From contig CP060760.1 in the NCBI GenBank assembly GCA_023205875.1, forward strand, positions 186,001-250,000: a stretch of 64,000 bases of DNA, given 5' to 3'. Source of the stretch: Chloropicon primus. Taxonomy: Eukaryota > Chlorophyta > Chloropicophyceae > Chloropicales > Chloropicaceae. The translations under genes were made by a program, and so were the position numbers. The notes beneath the pieces were generated by a model. That model was not told the origin of the DNA. It saw only the letters and a list, made by a program, of their open reading frames with translations, and made no database searches. This document shows, piece after piece, positions 18,381 to 28,007 of the stretch (positions within the stretch are counted from its first letter, which is position 1; the number at the start of each line of letters is the position of its first letter).

Positions 18381-18720
18381 TGGCCGCCTTGTCGCTTGCT
18401 GGCTAGGGGCACAGCACCAGGACAACGCGAGCTTTGCTCTCTGGCCAACTTTTCGTCTTCCCCTGTCCCGCTCTGCTTTGTTGGAGGGACCTTGGGGGGT
18501 GCAAGGAAAGGGGTCACTTGCCTTGGGCCTCTCTCTGCCTCTGTCCTGCCTTGCTGCTTGGTAGTGACCCTCGGGGCAGAGGACCAGAACGGGTTGGAGG
18601 GCAAGGGAAGGAGAGGCTCGCTCTTCTGCCAACTTTGCGTCTTCCCCCGTCCGTTCCACTCTTGTTTTGTGGGACAAGGGGAGGACCTTTGTGGGTCACT
18701 GGCCCCAAGTGGTTTCCTTT
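18381..18720 (+). repeat. Imperfect tandem repeat, unit about 184 bases
   Basis: Two diverged copies share, in order, a TTGTCGCTTGCTGG/TTGCTGCTTGG block, GGCACAGCACCAGGAC/GGCAGAGGACCAGAAC, GCCAACTTTTCGTCTTCCCC/GCCAACTTTGCGTCTTCCCC (18444 and 18628) and GTCACTTGCC/GTCACTGGCC. The offset of 184 bases equals that of the other duplicated promoter modules in the window. It lies about 400 bases upstream of the K+ channel. Confidence 0.7.
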
Positions 18721-19108
18721 TCCTGGCTCGGCGTGTGGGAGGGAGAAGAGAGGCGTGGCGTCTCGTGATTGATTGTGGAGTCCTGACTCGGTGTTTTTCC
18801 TATTGAACTCTTTGTCCCGCGACAACAGAGAGACAGTGGAGTGACTCCACCCTCTCTGGTGTACCCTGCTACGGCAGCAGAAGTTCACTGAACGGGAGGT
18901 TGAGCTTGAGAGAGTGAGAGGAATCAGAGACCCGGCCTTGGACTTGTAGCGTTGGAGCAACTTTTGGGAGACGATGTACGGCTGATTCGTCGTGACTGGA
19001 AGAAGCAAAAAGGAAATAGTTTGAACCAAAAGTCGTCCGGGTGTGTGCGTGTGTGTGTTTGTATTGAATTGAAGGAAAGAAACGAGAGGACTTTTTTTAT
19101 AGTTCAGT

Positions 19109-21436
19109 ATGGCACCACAGGGACAGCGTCAGCCGAAGCCTCACAGGCACTCGCTCAAGCGTGCGAGCATCACTGAATTCAAGATGGGCAAGAACCGAAG
19201 CGCTAGCATGTTTCACGAGTCGCGCTTGCGCGAGGAGAGGCGCGAGTCCAGTATGAAGTCTCTTGCCATGAAGGACCTCCCCGTGGAGATGCTGAAGAAG
19301 ATGAACAGCTCGAAGAACAACAACCTTCTGGCGAACGTCAAAATTCCAGACAAGACTCAGCACAACCAGGTGCTTTTGTTCGGCGTGGACCTCTCCCGGT
19401 TCGTCATCGCCGCGGATGCCGTCTGGAAGTCTCGTTGGGATTGGTCCGTGATCTGCCTTGTGCTTTACACTGCGGTGTTCATCCCGTACAGTTTCTCGTT
19501 CCAGCACGAGAAGCTCACGATGCAAGAAGCCTTGGATTACCTTATCGACTTCATCTTCATTATCGACATCGTCTTCAGTTTCTTCACCGCGTACTTTGAC
19601 AAGCGCGGGGACGAGATACAGGACCTGATCATGATCCGAAAGAAGTACTTCAGCGAGTGGTTCGTCATCGATTTCGTGGCAGCCTTTCCTTTCGAGGCCA
19701 TTGCCATCATGTCGAACCTGAACTTGAACGTCTCGATCTTGAACTTGTTCAAGATTCCACGTCTGCTTCGTCTCGGTCGTCTGATGAAGAAGTTGGATCA
19801 GCTTGCTGGTGCGAACGCCTTCCGTATCGTCAAGCTCCTTTGCGGTTTCGCGCTGTTCACCCACTGGATTGCTTGCGTGTGGTACTTCATCGGTCGTTTC
19901 CAGGACGAGGGTAACATCTGGACGGGAAGCGTTTGGCTCGTCAGGCAGAACTTGTGCCAGACTGTCAAGGGTCCTGGAAACTGGGTGGATAATATGTACG
20001 TCTCGGTGGGTGCCGAGGAAGTTGGAACCAAGCACCTTGTGGATGGCGTGGTGGCGTGCATAGACGTCGACGATGACGCCAACAAGATGTGGAGGGTCGA
20101 CGATTTCATGATATTGACGAACTCGACGACTTGTATCAAGGCGAACCAGTCTTTGATTGAGACGCCGGAGTTTTGCAACGAGGGGATCGCCACGATCACC
20201 CCCGATGCCACCCCCTTCACCAAGTACATTGCCTCCTTCTACTGGGCGTTGACTACGCTGACCACGGTGGGTTATGGTGACATCCAGCCGCAGACCAACA
20301 CGGAGAGAGCCTTCGTCGTTTTTGTTATGCTTGGAGGTGCCCTCATGTACGCTAGTATCTTCGGTAACGTGGCCGTCCTCATTCAGACGTTCGATGCCGC
20401 GAATGCGAGGTACAAGGAGAAGCTCGATCAGCTCAAGGAGTTCGCGACTTACTATGACCTGGACGAGAAGCTGCACGCCAAGCTGGTCAAGTACATTCAG
20501 AAGCACCAGCACGTGACGAACGGCCTGGACTGCGAGTCCTTCTTGGAGAGTTTCCCCGTGTCTGTGCGAGGCGACGTCGCCGTGGCGATGAGAGAGAAGT
20601 TCGTCTCCGAGGTGAAGAGGTCCAACACTTACATGGGCAAGCCAGAATTCGAGGTCTTCCTGAAGGCCATGCTCGCCAAGATGAGGCCCCAGATCTGCTT
20701 GAAGTACGATTACATTCTGCGCAAGGGAGAGGTCGGCAAGGAGATGTACTTCATCGCCAGAGGCTGCGTCGGAGTCCTCAAGTACGATCTGATCGAGTTG
20801 GACAACACGAGCTCGGACCTTGTCACGGATGCCTTTGATTCGATGACCTCCGCGGCGGCAGGAATGGACGGCGACTCCTTGACCAACACGCCGAGGGAGA
20901 GCATGGAGGGCTCGCCTTCCTCGCCTCACACGTCCGCGAAGGTCAAGAAGCACAACGCCTTGAAGAACGCAGTAGCAGTGAAGCTCGGCCCTGGGGAGCA
21001 CTTTGGAGAGATGGCCCTGTTCGACGAGGAGAGATGGGGTGCCAGTGTGGTGGCCCTGTCCTTCTGCGAGCTTCACATCTTGCACTTCTACGACTTCAAG
21101 GAGCTGGAAAGGGACTACACCGCAGAGATGATGACCATGAGGAAGTTCGCGGAGAAGAGAAATAAGAAGAAGACCACGAACGACGAGCCCGGCGTTGTTG
21201 CTTTGGAGGCAAACGCGCCCCCTGCATCGTCAAACTTGACGCCAGCTGAGGAGGGAGACAGCTCGGGCAAGGGGGACGAGATCAAGATGACGAACATCGA
21301 GGGCAAGAAGAGCGAGAGCGAGGAGAGAATCGTCAGGCTCGAGCACAGGCTCCAGCTCTTGGAATCTAGGGTGGCTTCTCGCGCAGAGAGACTTGAGGAG
21401 CAGCTGATCAGAATTATAAATACGGACAAGGCATGA
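19109..21436 (+). CDS. Voltage-gated-type K+ channel with cyclic-nucleotide-binding domain
   Basis: 775 residues from the ATG at 19109. A basic N-terminus precedes six membrane segments (about residues 105-430). The S4-like helix LFKIPRLLRLGRLMKKLDQL has spaced basic residues, and the pore has the selectivity motif TTVGYGDI near residue 387. A C-linker and a CNB domain (YILRKGEVGKEMYFIARG ... GEHFGEMALFDEERWG) follow; an insertion of about 60 mostly Ser/Thr/Asp residues sits between the CNB strands. The C-terminus ends in a coiled coil. This is the EAG/HCN/AKT superfamily, giving K+ selective current at the plasma membrane or tonoplast. Arg codons CGT/CGC are used more than in neighbouring genes, which may reflect high expression. 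Confidence 0.93.
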   Translation: MAPQGQRQPKPHRHSLKRASITEFKMGKNRSASMFHESRLREERRESSMKSLAMKDLPVEMLKKMNSSKNNNLLANVKIPDKTQHNQVLLFGVDLSRFVIAADAVWKSRWDWSVICLVLYTAVFIPYSFSFQHEKLTMQEALDYLIDFIFIIDIVFSFFTAYFDKRGDEIQDLIMIRKKYFSEWFVIDFVAAFPFEAIAIMSNLNLNVSILNLFKIPRLLRLGRLMKKLDQLAGANAFRIVKLLCGFALFTHWIACVWYFIGRFQDEGNIWTGSVWLVRQNLCQTVKGPGNWVDNMYVSVGAEEVGTKHLVDGVVACIDVDDDANKMWRVDDFMILTNSTTCIKANQSLIETPEFCNEGIATITPDATPFTKYIASFYWALTTLTTVGYGDIQPQTNTERAFVVFVMLGGALMYASIFGNVAVLIQTFDAANARYKEKLDQLKEFATYYDLDEKLHAKLVKYIQKHQHVTNGLDCESFLESFPVSVRGDVAVAMREKFVSEVKRSNTYMGKPEFEVFLKAMLAKMRPQICLKYDYILRKGEVGKEMYFIARGCVGVLKYDLIELDNTSSDLVTDAFDSMTSAAAGMDGDSLTNTPRESMEGSPSSPHTSAKVKKHNALKNAVAVKLGPGEHFGEMALFDEERWGASVVALSFCELHILHFYDFKELERDYTAEMMTMRKFAEKRNKKKTTNDEPGVVALEANAPPASSNLTPAEEGDSSGKGDEIKMTNIEGKKSESEERIVRLEHRLQLLESRVASRAERLEEQLIRIINTDKA

Positions 21437-21625
21437 GACGCGCCGTGAGCACGCACGCATGCGCCGCTGGAACTACGGTACACTAGTTCGTATTTTTGAG
21501 AGACCCCTTTGTGAAAGATCGTTTCTACTGTAAACTTACCCTACGCCCCGTGCCTCAATTGCAAACTCGGGCATGAGAACTAAAAATATTTTATCTATGA
21601 AAACTTCACTTAAGAGAGAGCTTTG

Positions 21626-23362
21626 TCACACCTGGCTGGTTTCATTCGCGGGCAACGCCGCCGGAGGTTGCGCCAGAATGAGTGTGGCATTTCCAGTGAT
21701 GGCGTCGGGGGCCATCTCTTCCTCGGATGGCGGGGCGAGTTCGCCTGGCGGGCCGCTGAAGCTTTCCACTCGAGGCTGCTGGAGAGCTTGCAGATCGTCC
21801 TGGACAATCGTGATCAGGTGGTCGACAATCATGGTCGGCGACCATCCGTCGTCCGCCATCCACTGAATTTTTGCCTCCACATCACTCAAGACTGCGCTAG
21901 CTTCCTCCCTCGGAATGTTGAGATCCTCCTCGAGCCTCATGTAGAAAGCCTGCAGAATCTCTGTCGAGGCAACCATGGCGCGGTTCGCCCTGATGCCGTT
22001 CTCCTCCCTCAGCTCGTTCATCTCCTTCATCATCTCCTTCTTCAGCTTGCGCCAAGTTCCGCGGGTGTCGGCGTTCTCCAGCTCGTTTAACCTGGCCTTC
22101 AAGTTCGTGAGTATCAGCTTCTTCTGACCATCACTGAGGCGGCGGTCAAGCTTGATCCTCTTTTCGATTCTGGTTCGGGGGGGAGGGGGGGAACGAGGAA
22201 AAGGCCTGTCGCGTCAGCGGACCCCGGGGGGCGAAAACGACGGACCACAAAAATGGGATGCATTCCACACTCACCTGTTCATGAACTCCTTCCTCTTCTC
22301 GAGCTTTACCCTGGTCTGCAGGGCCTTCTTCCTGTTCTGCGCCTTCTTCCTGCTCTGTGCCTTCTTCCTGCTCTCCGCCTTCTTCTTGCTCTCTCGTCTC
22401 TTTCTGCCCTTTGCCACAACTTCGGAGGAGTTGCTTGGCATCATCTCCTCGAACAAGATGTCTCTCAGAGGCTGGTCGATTGCGCCGCTCTCCGTAAGGA
22501 CCTCCCTCAAGCGGTCAAGCGCCTGCTGTTCCCTCTCTGTGGGCTCGAATTCGCTGTCCGCGATCCGCTGCAGGATCCCCTCGACTGTGGCGTCTCCGAG
22601 GTCCCTCCTCTCGATCACGCGCCTGATCGTCCTTCTCAGCTCGCCGTCCCTCAGGTGGGGGTCCCCGAGCACGGCCTCGAGGGCGCGGAGGACTTGGCTG
22701 CTCGCGGCACTGGGGCGGGGCCTCAGTCCCGCAGCCGTCCCGTTGGGACGTCTCATGAAGAGCATGGGAAACCTCCTGAGGTTCTCCATCACTCGCTCGG
22801 GGATGCCGTTCGGGTAGTATCGACGCACCGCCTCCAGATCGATGGTCGTCAAGGGACTGTCGGGGCCAGGGCCAGGAGGAGGGCCGGCTTCGAAGGCCGG
22901 GGGCCCTCCGCGTGGGTGCACCGCAGTGCCGTTTTTTGAAGGCCCACCCGCGCCCTCCTGCTGCCTCGGTTGCCCCGCGTTAGGAGCGCTCCCTCTCCGC
23001 TCCCTCAGCCGCTCCCTCGCCCTCGCCAGGAAACTCAACCTCTCGTCCTGGAACCTCGAACGCGCCCTCAATTCCTCCACGCGCTGCCTCGCTGCGATTG
23101 CTCTCGGGTTGCTCCTGGCAGCCAACGCCGCGGCGGGGTTGCTCCGCAACTCCTCAATGCGTTGCCTCACCGAGTCTGCCCTCGGGCCGTTGCCGTTCCT
23201 GGCTGCAGCCAGCGCCGCTGCAGCACCCCTTCTCGCCCTCGAGAGGCCAGGGGGCGCAGCTCTCGAGAATGTCGTCGGTCTCGCGGACGAGACGGCCAAA
23301 AGCCCCGCGAGGAGACTCACCAAGAGCAAGATGCCCCAAAAGCCTGTCCTGCTTCTTGTCAT
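21626..23362 (-). CDS. Secretory-pathway protein of unknown function, two exons
   Basis: Exons 23362-22275 and 22169-21626 join across a 105-base intron (GTGAGT donor, CCAG acceptor), giving 543 residues. The ATG at 23362 is chosen because it starts a clear signal peptide (RTGFWGILLLVSLLAGLLAV). Ala/Arg-rich helical segments follow, with a repeated RQR(I/V)EELR..NP.A..AAR unit, then a folded-looking centre (YYPNGIPERVMENLRRFPML; EAVLGDPHLRDGELRRTIR), a Lys/Arg run of RKKAQ repeats spanning the splice region, and an amphipathic C-terminal part. No domain is recognised. The splice is supported by restoration of one continuous helical frame (KEFMNRIEKRIKLDRRLSDG). Confidence 0.72.
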
Positions 23363-23888
23363 CACCCTATATCCATGCAAGAGCCAGAGCCACCGTTCGA
23401 GAGAGATGACTTTCTTTCGGGTGAAAAGCCTTGAGCAAACCGCAAACCAACCAAGCGGGGAAGCCACTCGAGGCGTTACGCCGCAGATCTGAGCGCCCGA
23501 ACGCAAAATGCTTCGCGCGGAGGCCTTGACCGGTCGTGATGCACCGACCGGTCCTGATCGCCTGGCGTTACTCCCGAGTGATCCCTTCATCCCACGGACA
23601 AGATTTAAATCAAAAATCTCCAAACTGTGGCCTCTCTCGGGGGGAGCGCGATCAGAAGTCTCTCAAAGGGCAAGATCAAGAGGCTGTGTGCGGTCCATCG
23701 GCAGCAATCTAACGCAAAACTAGAGCTCATTATCTTTCGTTTGACACCAAGATTGACCCGTTTGACGTCGGTTTGACCCATTTGCTCTTGGTTTTGATCT
23801 GAAGCTTGTTCTGAGGTTCTCCAAGCAGCAAAGGAGAGAGCTTGGCTCCCAGAGAGGTATACGTATCCGTAGAGAGAGGGAGAGAGGG
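23363..23888. promoter_or_regulatory. Divergent promoter region between unknown secretory gene and FKBP-like gene
   Basis: The region contains one CGTTACG (23474), two copies of the palindrome GACCGGTC ten bases apart (23528-23535 and 23546-23553), and near 23750 a TCTTTCGTTTGACACCAAG block resembling the promoter modules, pointing toward the FKBP-like gene. Three spaced GTTTGAC(C/G) repeats follow it. No coding potential is seen. Confidence 0.4.
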
Positions 23889-25091
23889 ATGGGCGCACGA
23901 TCAAGGGCTCATCACTCAATGGGCTTGGTCCTCCTGGCCCTTGTCTTGCTCTTCGTCGCGTCCTCGTCGCGGGTTTGGTGCAAGAAGGGGCCGAAGAAGA
24001 AGGTGAAGATATTTCGCTTGGACAAGCCCTCAGTTTGCACAAACGTCGTGGAAAGCGACTCGGTTGTCGGGTTCTACTTCTCTGGACACTTTGAGAATGG
24101 AACCGTCGCGATAGCGGACACCTCCGTCGTGGGGAGGCCGGACGAGTTGGACATGAGCAAAGAGAGGGATGGGCTGCTCAAGGCACTGCAGAAGGGAATG
24201 AAAGGAGCCTGCAACGGCGAGAGGAGGCGCGTGGTGGTGCCGCCGTACTTGTACAGGACCGGAGAGGCCGTGGCAGAGGATCAGTTTCCTTCCGAGACCA
24301 TCGAGCTTCGCGTGCACGTGGTCCTGATCGATGGGGAGGCGTACGCGGAGGAGGCCTCGTCGGCCCACGTTGCCAGTGACCACGGCCCTGCCTCGGAGTG
24401 CGGCGCCTGCAGACTGTTCGTGAGCAAGTTCGTGGAGTCGTGGTACAACACCCTGGCGAAGAACTTGGCGGAAGTCAAGAACAACGACGGGAAGGAGCCG
24501 CCCAGCTTGACGTACAACGAGGACTTGGAGGACATGATCCAGAACCTGTGCACCTCGGACGTTTTCTTGAAGGACACCAAGGTGGACACCAAGGCGATCT
24601 TGCCGTTCTGCGAGAAGACGATGACGGTCCACAAGAGGACGATCGCCGAGCAGGCCATGAGGCACTTGAACGACATGACCAAGTCCTGGCTCCCGTTCTC
24701 GAACCAGGTCTGCGGACTCATGACGCAGTCGTGCCCGTTGAGGGGGGAGGAGAAGGTGTCCACCTGCGACACCTGCAAGGCGCTCATCGAGGAGATCGAG
24801 TTCGACCTCGCCACGCAGGGCCCGAGCCTCAAGGTCCTTCCCATCGAGAAGAGGGCCTGGGGAATTTTGACCGACATGTGCGGCAAGACAAAGTATTCTC
24901 ACAGCAACCCTCACAAGGCCTCCGAGGTCTGCGAGGATTTGCTGGAGGACCACGGCAAGGCCCTCGTGAGCCTCATCGCTGTCAAGGAGGCCGGCGAAGG
25001 TTTCACGCTCGACAACGGAATGACGGAGTTGTTCTGCAAGTCTGCTGGCATGTGCAACGACCAGAAGAGTTACGACAAGGACGAGCTCTAA
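23889..25091 (+). CDS. ER-resident FKBP-like plus saposin-like protein (KDEL)
   Basis: 400 residues from the ATG at 23889. A signal peptide (LVLLALVLLFVASSSRVWC) is followed by a degenerate FKBP-like domain (about residues 45-160: SVVGFYFSGHFENGTVAI, LLKALQKGMKGACNGERRR, VVVPPYLYRTG). Two Cys-rich saposin-B-like helical regions come next (CGACRLFVSKFVESWYNTL with later paired Cys; CDTCKALIEEIEFDL to the end). The C-terminus is KDEL, so the protein should be retrieved to the ER lumen. The FKBP catalytic aromatic residues are mostly replaced, so folding assistance rather than prolyl isomerisation is more likely. I know no well-described protein with exactly this architecture. The domain calls are by eye. 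Confidence 0.78.
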   Translation: MGARSRAHHSMGLVLLALVLLFVASSSRVWCKKGPKKKVKIFRLDKPSVCTNVVESDSVVGFYFSGHFENGTVAIADTSVVGRPDELDMSKERDGLLKALQKGMKGACNGERRRVVVPPYLYRTGEAVAEDQFPSETIELRVHVVLIDGEAYAEEASSAHVASDHGPASECGACRLFVSKFVESWYNTLAKNLAEVKNNDGKEPPSLTYNEDLEDMIQNLCTSDVFLKDTKVDTKAILPFCEKTMTVHKRTIAEQAMRHLNDMTKSWLPFSNQVCGLMTQSCPLRGEEKVSTCDTCKALIEEIEFDLATQGPSLKVLPIEKRAWGILTDMCGKTKYSHSNPHKASEVCEDLLEDHGKALVSLIAVKEAGEGFTLDNGMTELFCKSAGMCNDQKSYDKDEL

Positions 25092-25228
25092 CCAACCGGG
25101 GCACACGCACGCACGCAACACACACACACACACACTTGGCGTAGATTTCGATAGAGTATTGTAATAAATATATAAGAAAAAGCCCGAGGTCCTCTCTCTC
25201 TCTCTCTCTCTCTCAGCCTCTCAGCCTC

Positions 25229-26005
25229 TCAGCCTCTCAGCCTCTCCCCCGACTCGTCGCTCGAGTAGCACTGATTATCCGTCAGTGTGATGACCTCGTG
25301 GTCAAGCGTGGGCCTCTTCGACTCCACGAGGGACTTCCACTGCGGGTTGTAGTGGGGAAAGAAGCTCTTGTCTCCCAGAACAGCAAGGCCCTCATACGGG
25401 ATCTTTGGCACGACCGTCGGATCATCCCAACCTTTCCACGTCGCTATCGACGCTGTTTTCCCCGCAGCTATCGAGCCCGCGCTCGAACCGACGTAGACCA
25501 CACCCTGATCCAACAGCGGGTCGAGAAGAGCTTTGAAGTCCTTTTGAACCATGTGGTAGTGCAGGAAGAACGTGTTTCCGCATTCTACGTACACAACGTC
25601 AGCACCTTCCAGCGCAACTTGCACCTCCTCTTTGGTGGAGGAGGCCAACTCCACCGAGGCCACGTTGGACGCCACCACTCCAGTCCCTCGCAGCGAGCGC
25701 CTGAACTCATCCACCAGAGCTTTCGAGAAGGTGTACCCGTCGGCCACCAGCGCATCCGGGACGTACACCACCCTCGCCTTCCCAGGGTCAGTCCTCAGCT
25801 TCACGAGACGAACAAATTCTTGTCGAATTCCTTCGTTCGATAAGCCATTACTCGTCAATATCGCACGCCGCCTCTTCGAGGAGCTCATCAAGGCGTCGCA
25901 CGTTACGCTCGTCAAGGCGTTACGCTCCACCCCGTCCCTCTCCGTCCTCCCAGAGCAGCTCGTTAGCACCAACAGAGCGACGAGGAGCGACGCGATCCAC
26001 TTCAT
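25229..26005 (-). CDS. Peptidase S51 family (dipeptidase E/cyanophycinase-like), secreted
   Basis: 258 residues from the ATG at 26005. The signal peptide is WIASLLVALLVLTSCSG. The Rossmann-like S51 core shows AILTSNGLSNEGIRQEF, ARVVYVPDALVADGY, the ECGNTFFLHYHM block and the nucleophile elbow VGSSAGSIAAGKTA, followed by HYNPQW. Ser in GSSAGS is the expected nucleophile. Family members cleave Asp-X dipeptides (PepE) or cyanophycin; plant and algal homologues are poorly studied. The last codons fall in a TCTCAGCC microsatellite (about 25213-25246), so the C-terminus may vary. The gene is convergent with the KDEL protein gene. Confidence 0.83.
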   Translation of the reverse strand: MKWIASLLVALLVLTSCSGRTERDGVERNALTSVTCDALMSSSKRRRAILTSNGLSNEGIRQEFVRLVKLRTDPGKARVVYVPDALVADGYTFSKALVDEFRRSLRGTGVVASNVASVELASSTKEEVQVALEGADVVYVECGNTFFLHYHMVQKDFKALLDPLLDQGVVYVGSSAGSIAAGKTASIATWKGWDDPTVVPKIPYEGLAVLGDKSFFPHYNPQWKSLVESKRPTLDHEVITLTDNQCYSSDESGERLRG

Positions 26006-26633
26006 TGCTCCACTGCTTTCCCGCGCAAACTGTTCTATCTGGAGGGGGACGAAGAGAGTCGAGGAGAGGGAAGGCGATCGAGGACACGGGCGCGGGAGAG
26101 GGAGAGGGAGGTGGTGACAGAGACAAGCGTCGTGTCTTTCTCTTTCGAAAGAGCCGTCGCTCGAGGCGAATGGTGGTGTGGTGAAGATTTTGTTGTGCGA
26201 AAGAGAACTTTTGGGATTAGCTCGAGGCTCAAGGGGACGAAGGAGAAGGGAAGGACGGCGATCGTGGGGACGGGCGTTGGTGCGGGAGGCCGCAGGGAGA
26301 AGCTTCGTCTTCATCTGTCTGATTCTATTTCGTTTGACACCTCGATCGAAGGAGACGACGCTCTGGTGAGGATTCCACCAAGCTTTTCAGTCAGATCGGG
26401 ATTAGTTCAGGTGAGTTGGTTGAAGGAGAGGGAGAGAGGGAGAGAGAGAGGTTTGGGCGACGACGGGGTAGCGCAGAAGGACGGAGGATCTTTTACTCCT
26501 TCGTTTGACACCTCGATCGAAGGAGACGACGCTCTGGTGAGGATTTACTAAACGCTTCAGAGAGTTCGGATGATTTGATAGTTTTCGCTGCTGCTGCCGT
26601 TTGGTTGTCCGTTGTTCGTTGTCGTTGCCAGCC
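26006..26633 (+). promoter_or_regulatory. Divergent promoter with three tandem modules
   Basis: Between the S51 gene and the M23 gene are three related modules pointing toward M23. The first has AAGCGTCGTGTC (26125) then TTTCGAAAGAGCCGTCGCT (26143); the second and third have TTCGTTTGACACCTCGATCG (26329 and 26500) within a 45-base stretch identical between them that ends CTCTGGTGAGGATT. Module starts are 185 and 171 bases apart. No gene is seen inside. Confidence 0.65.
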
Positions 26634-27922
26634 ATGGCGCAGAGGGCTAACCGCGGTAGGGCGACGGGTACTGCGAGAAGGGAGGATTCCAAGGAGGCCA
26701 AGGGGAAGGGACCCGTTGGCGGTTTTTGGACCGAGGAGCGGGGGCGAAAGCTGAGGAGCGTCGTCCATCGCTTGGCAACCGCGAGGTTGGGTGGAGCGAA
26801 GCGCGAACCTGACGTCTACGTGACTTCAACGCTGCCTGTTCAAGGCCAGACTGTCGCGGTTTTCGTGTCCCTCGCAAAGCCTCGAACTCCGTTTGGATGG
26901 GTTCAGCGCTCCCTTTGCACGTTTGCTCACGATAGTCTCGTCTGCGTCACGTTCGATGGCAAGCCTGTCCCCTCCTACCCCGTGAAGAGGAGCAAAACCA
27001 AGCGAAATTACCCTATGTGAGTGCTCACTTGCCACGGCGTTCCGTTTTTTGCGACGCTGGATCAGCGACTGACGAGACGACTATCGGCTCTCTCCCATAC
27101 GCCGCCCCCATCGCGGCACCCACGACACGCGCAGATACAGAGCTCTGATTCCAACAACACCGGCGGACCCGCCCGGAGAGAGGGTGCTGGAGGTGAGGGT
27201 CTTGGATGGCTGCTTCCGTCCGATGAAGATCCCTTGCACGATTCAGAAGCAAGCCTTCGGGACTCAGCACATTTGGCTCGGGAAAGACAAGAGTGGCTTG
27301 CTTGCTGATCGACGGCGAAAGTGGAAGAAGGAGGATTCCATGGTAAGTCAAAGGCTTTCGATCCATCCATCGGTTTGCACCCCACCCCCCGTCGCAGGAT
27401 CTCGCCTAATTCCTCGGGTCACCTCGTGCCACCGTCGCGAATTTGCAGGTCAGAGCCTGGCAGCACCTGGAGACGAGGGAGCAGATGTGGGATGGGCCCT
27501 TCATCGCCCCGAGCGATGGCGTCATCACCACTCAGTACGGGCAGCAAAGGTACTACAACGGCAAGTTCGCGGAAAACTATTTCCACAAGGGCTTGGATTA
27601 TGGCGCGGACAAGGGGGCTGCGGTGAGCTCGCCTGCCGCCGGGAGGGTTGTGCTGGTCGGAAAGGAGGACAGAGGTTTCAAACTGCACGGAAACTGCATC
27701 GGTCTTGACCACGGCCAAGGGGTCGCTTCGATGTTCATGCACCTCGACGAGGTCAGAGTGAAGGTGGGTTCTAGGGTTTCGAAGGGACAAACTCTCGGCA
27801 CGATTGGGGACACGGGTATTGCCACCGGGCCACACTTGCACTGGGGTTTGTTCGTTCACGGGTCCTGCGTGGACCCCTACGTGTGGATGAACAAGAGTAA
27901 GGGGCACCGGTTGCTCTTTTGA
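26634..27922 (+). CDS. M23 (LytM-type) metallopeptidase, three exons
   Basis: Exons 26634-27016, 27135-27342 and 27449-27922 join across introns of 118 and 106 bases (GTGAGT and GTAAGT donors) into 354 residues; all junctions keep frame. The C-terminal third is a complete M23 domain: HKGLDYG (zinc ligands His243 and Asp247), SSPAAGRVVLVG, GLDHGQGVASMFMHLD (His295), VSKGQTLGTIGDTGIATGPH and HLHWGL (His326, His328). The domain cuts glycyl bonds in peptidoglycan or other proteins in bacteria. The first 190 residues are not recognised, and the start (MAQRANRGRATGTARRED) is basic with no signal peptide, so plastid targeting or a cytosolic role is open. The introns argue against bacterial contamination. 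Confidence 0.87.
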
Positions 27923-28007
27923 TGTAAGATATCGTTTACAAGTTGCTGCTATCGTTACATGTGCGGCGCTGGCAAGCGAACAGAGTGGGCTTTCGACCAC
28001 CGATGAA

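Larger units (their letters stand above)
17771..19108. other. 1.3-kb intergenic region before the K+ channel, hairpins and repeats
   Basis: No gene is supported here. From left to right it holds a (GA)n microsatellite (about 17884-17935), then a stretch of lower GC (17945-18310) with a 17-base hairpin CCATCTTC-C-GAAGATGG at 18065-18081 and a perfect 24-base palindrome at 18174-18197, a (TC)n run (about 18351-18376), and an imperfect tandem repeat (18381-18720). The right end is the 5' leader of the channel gene. The 17945-18310 part differs in base composition from its surroundings and could be a non-coding RNA or an old mobile-element remnant. Confidence 0.45.

Noticed and set aside
18339-18677. 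Minus-strand open frame before the K+ channel
   Set aside because: It follows an imperfect tandem repeat, has no ATG context or domain, and codon use differs from real genes here.
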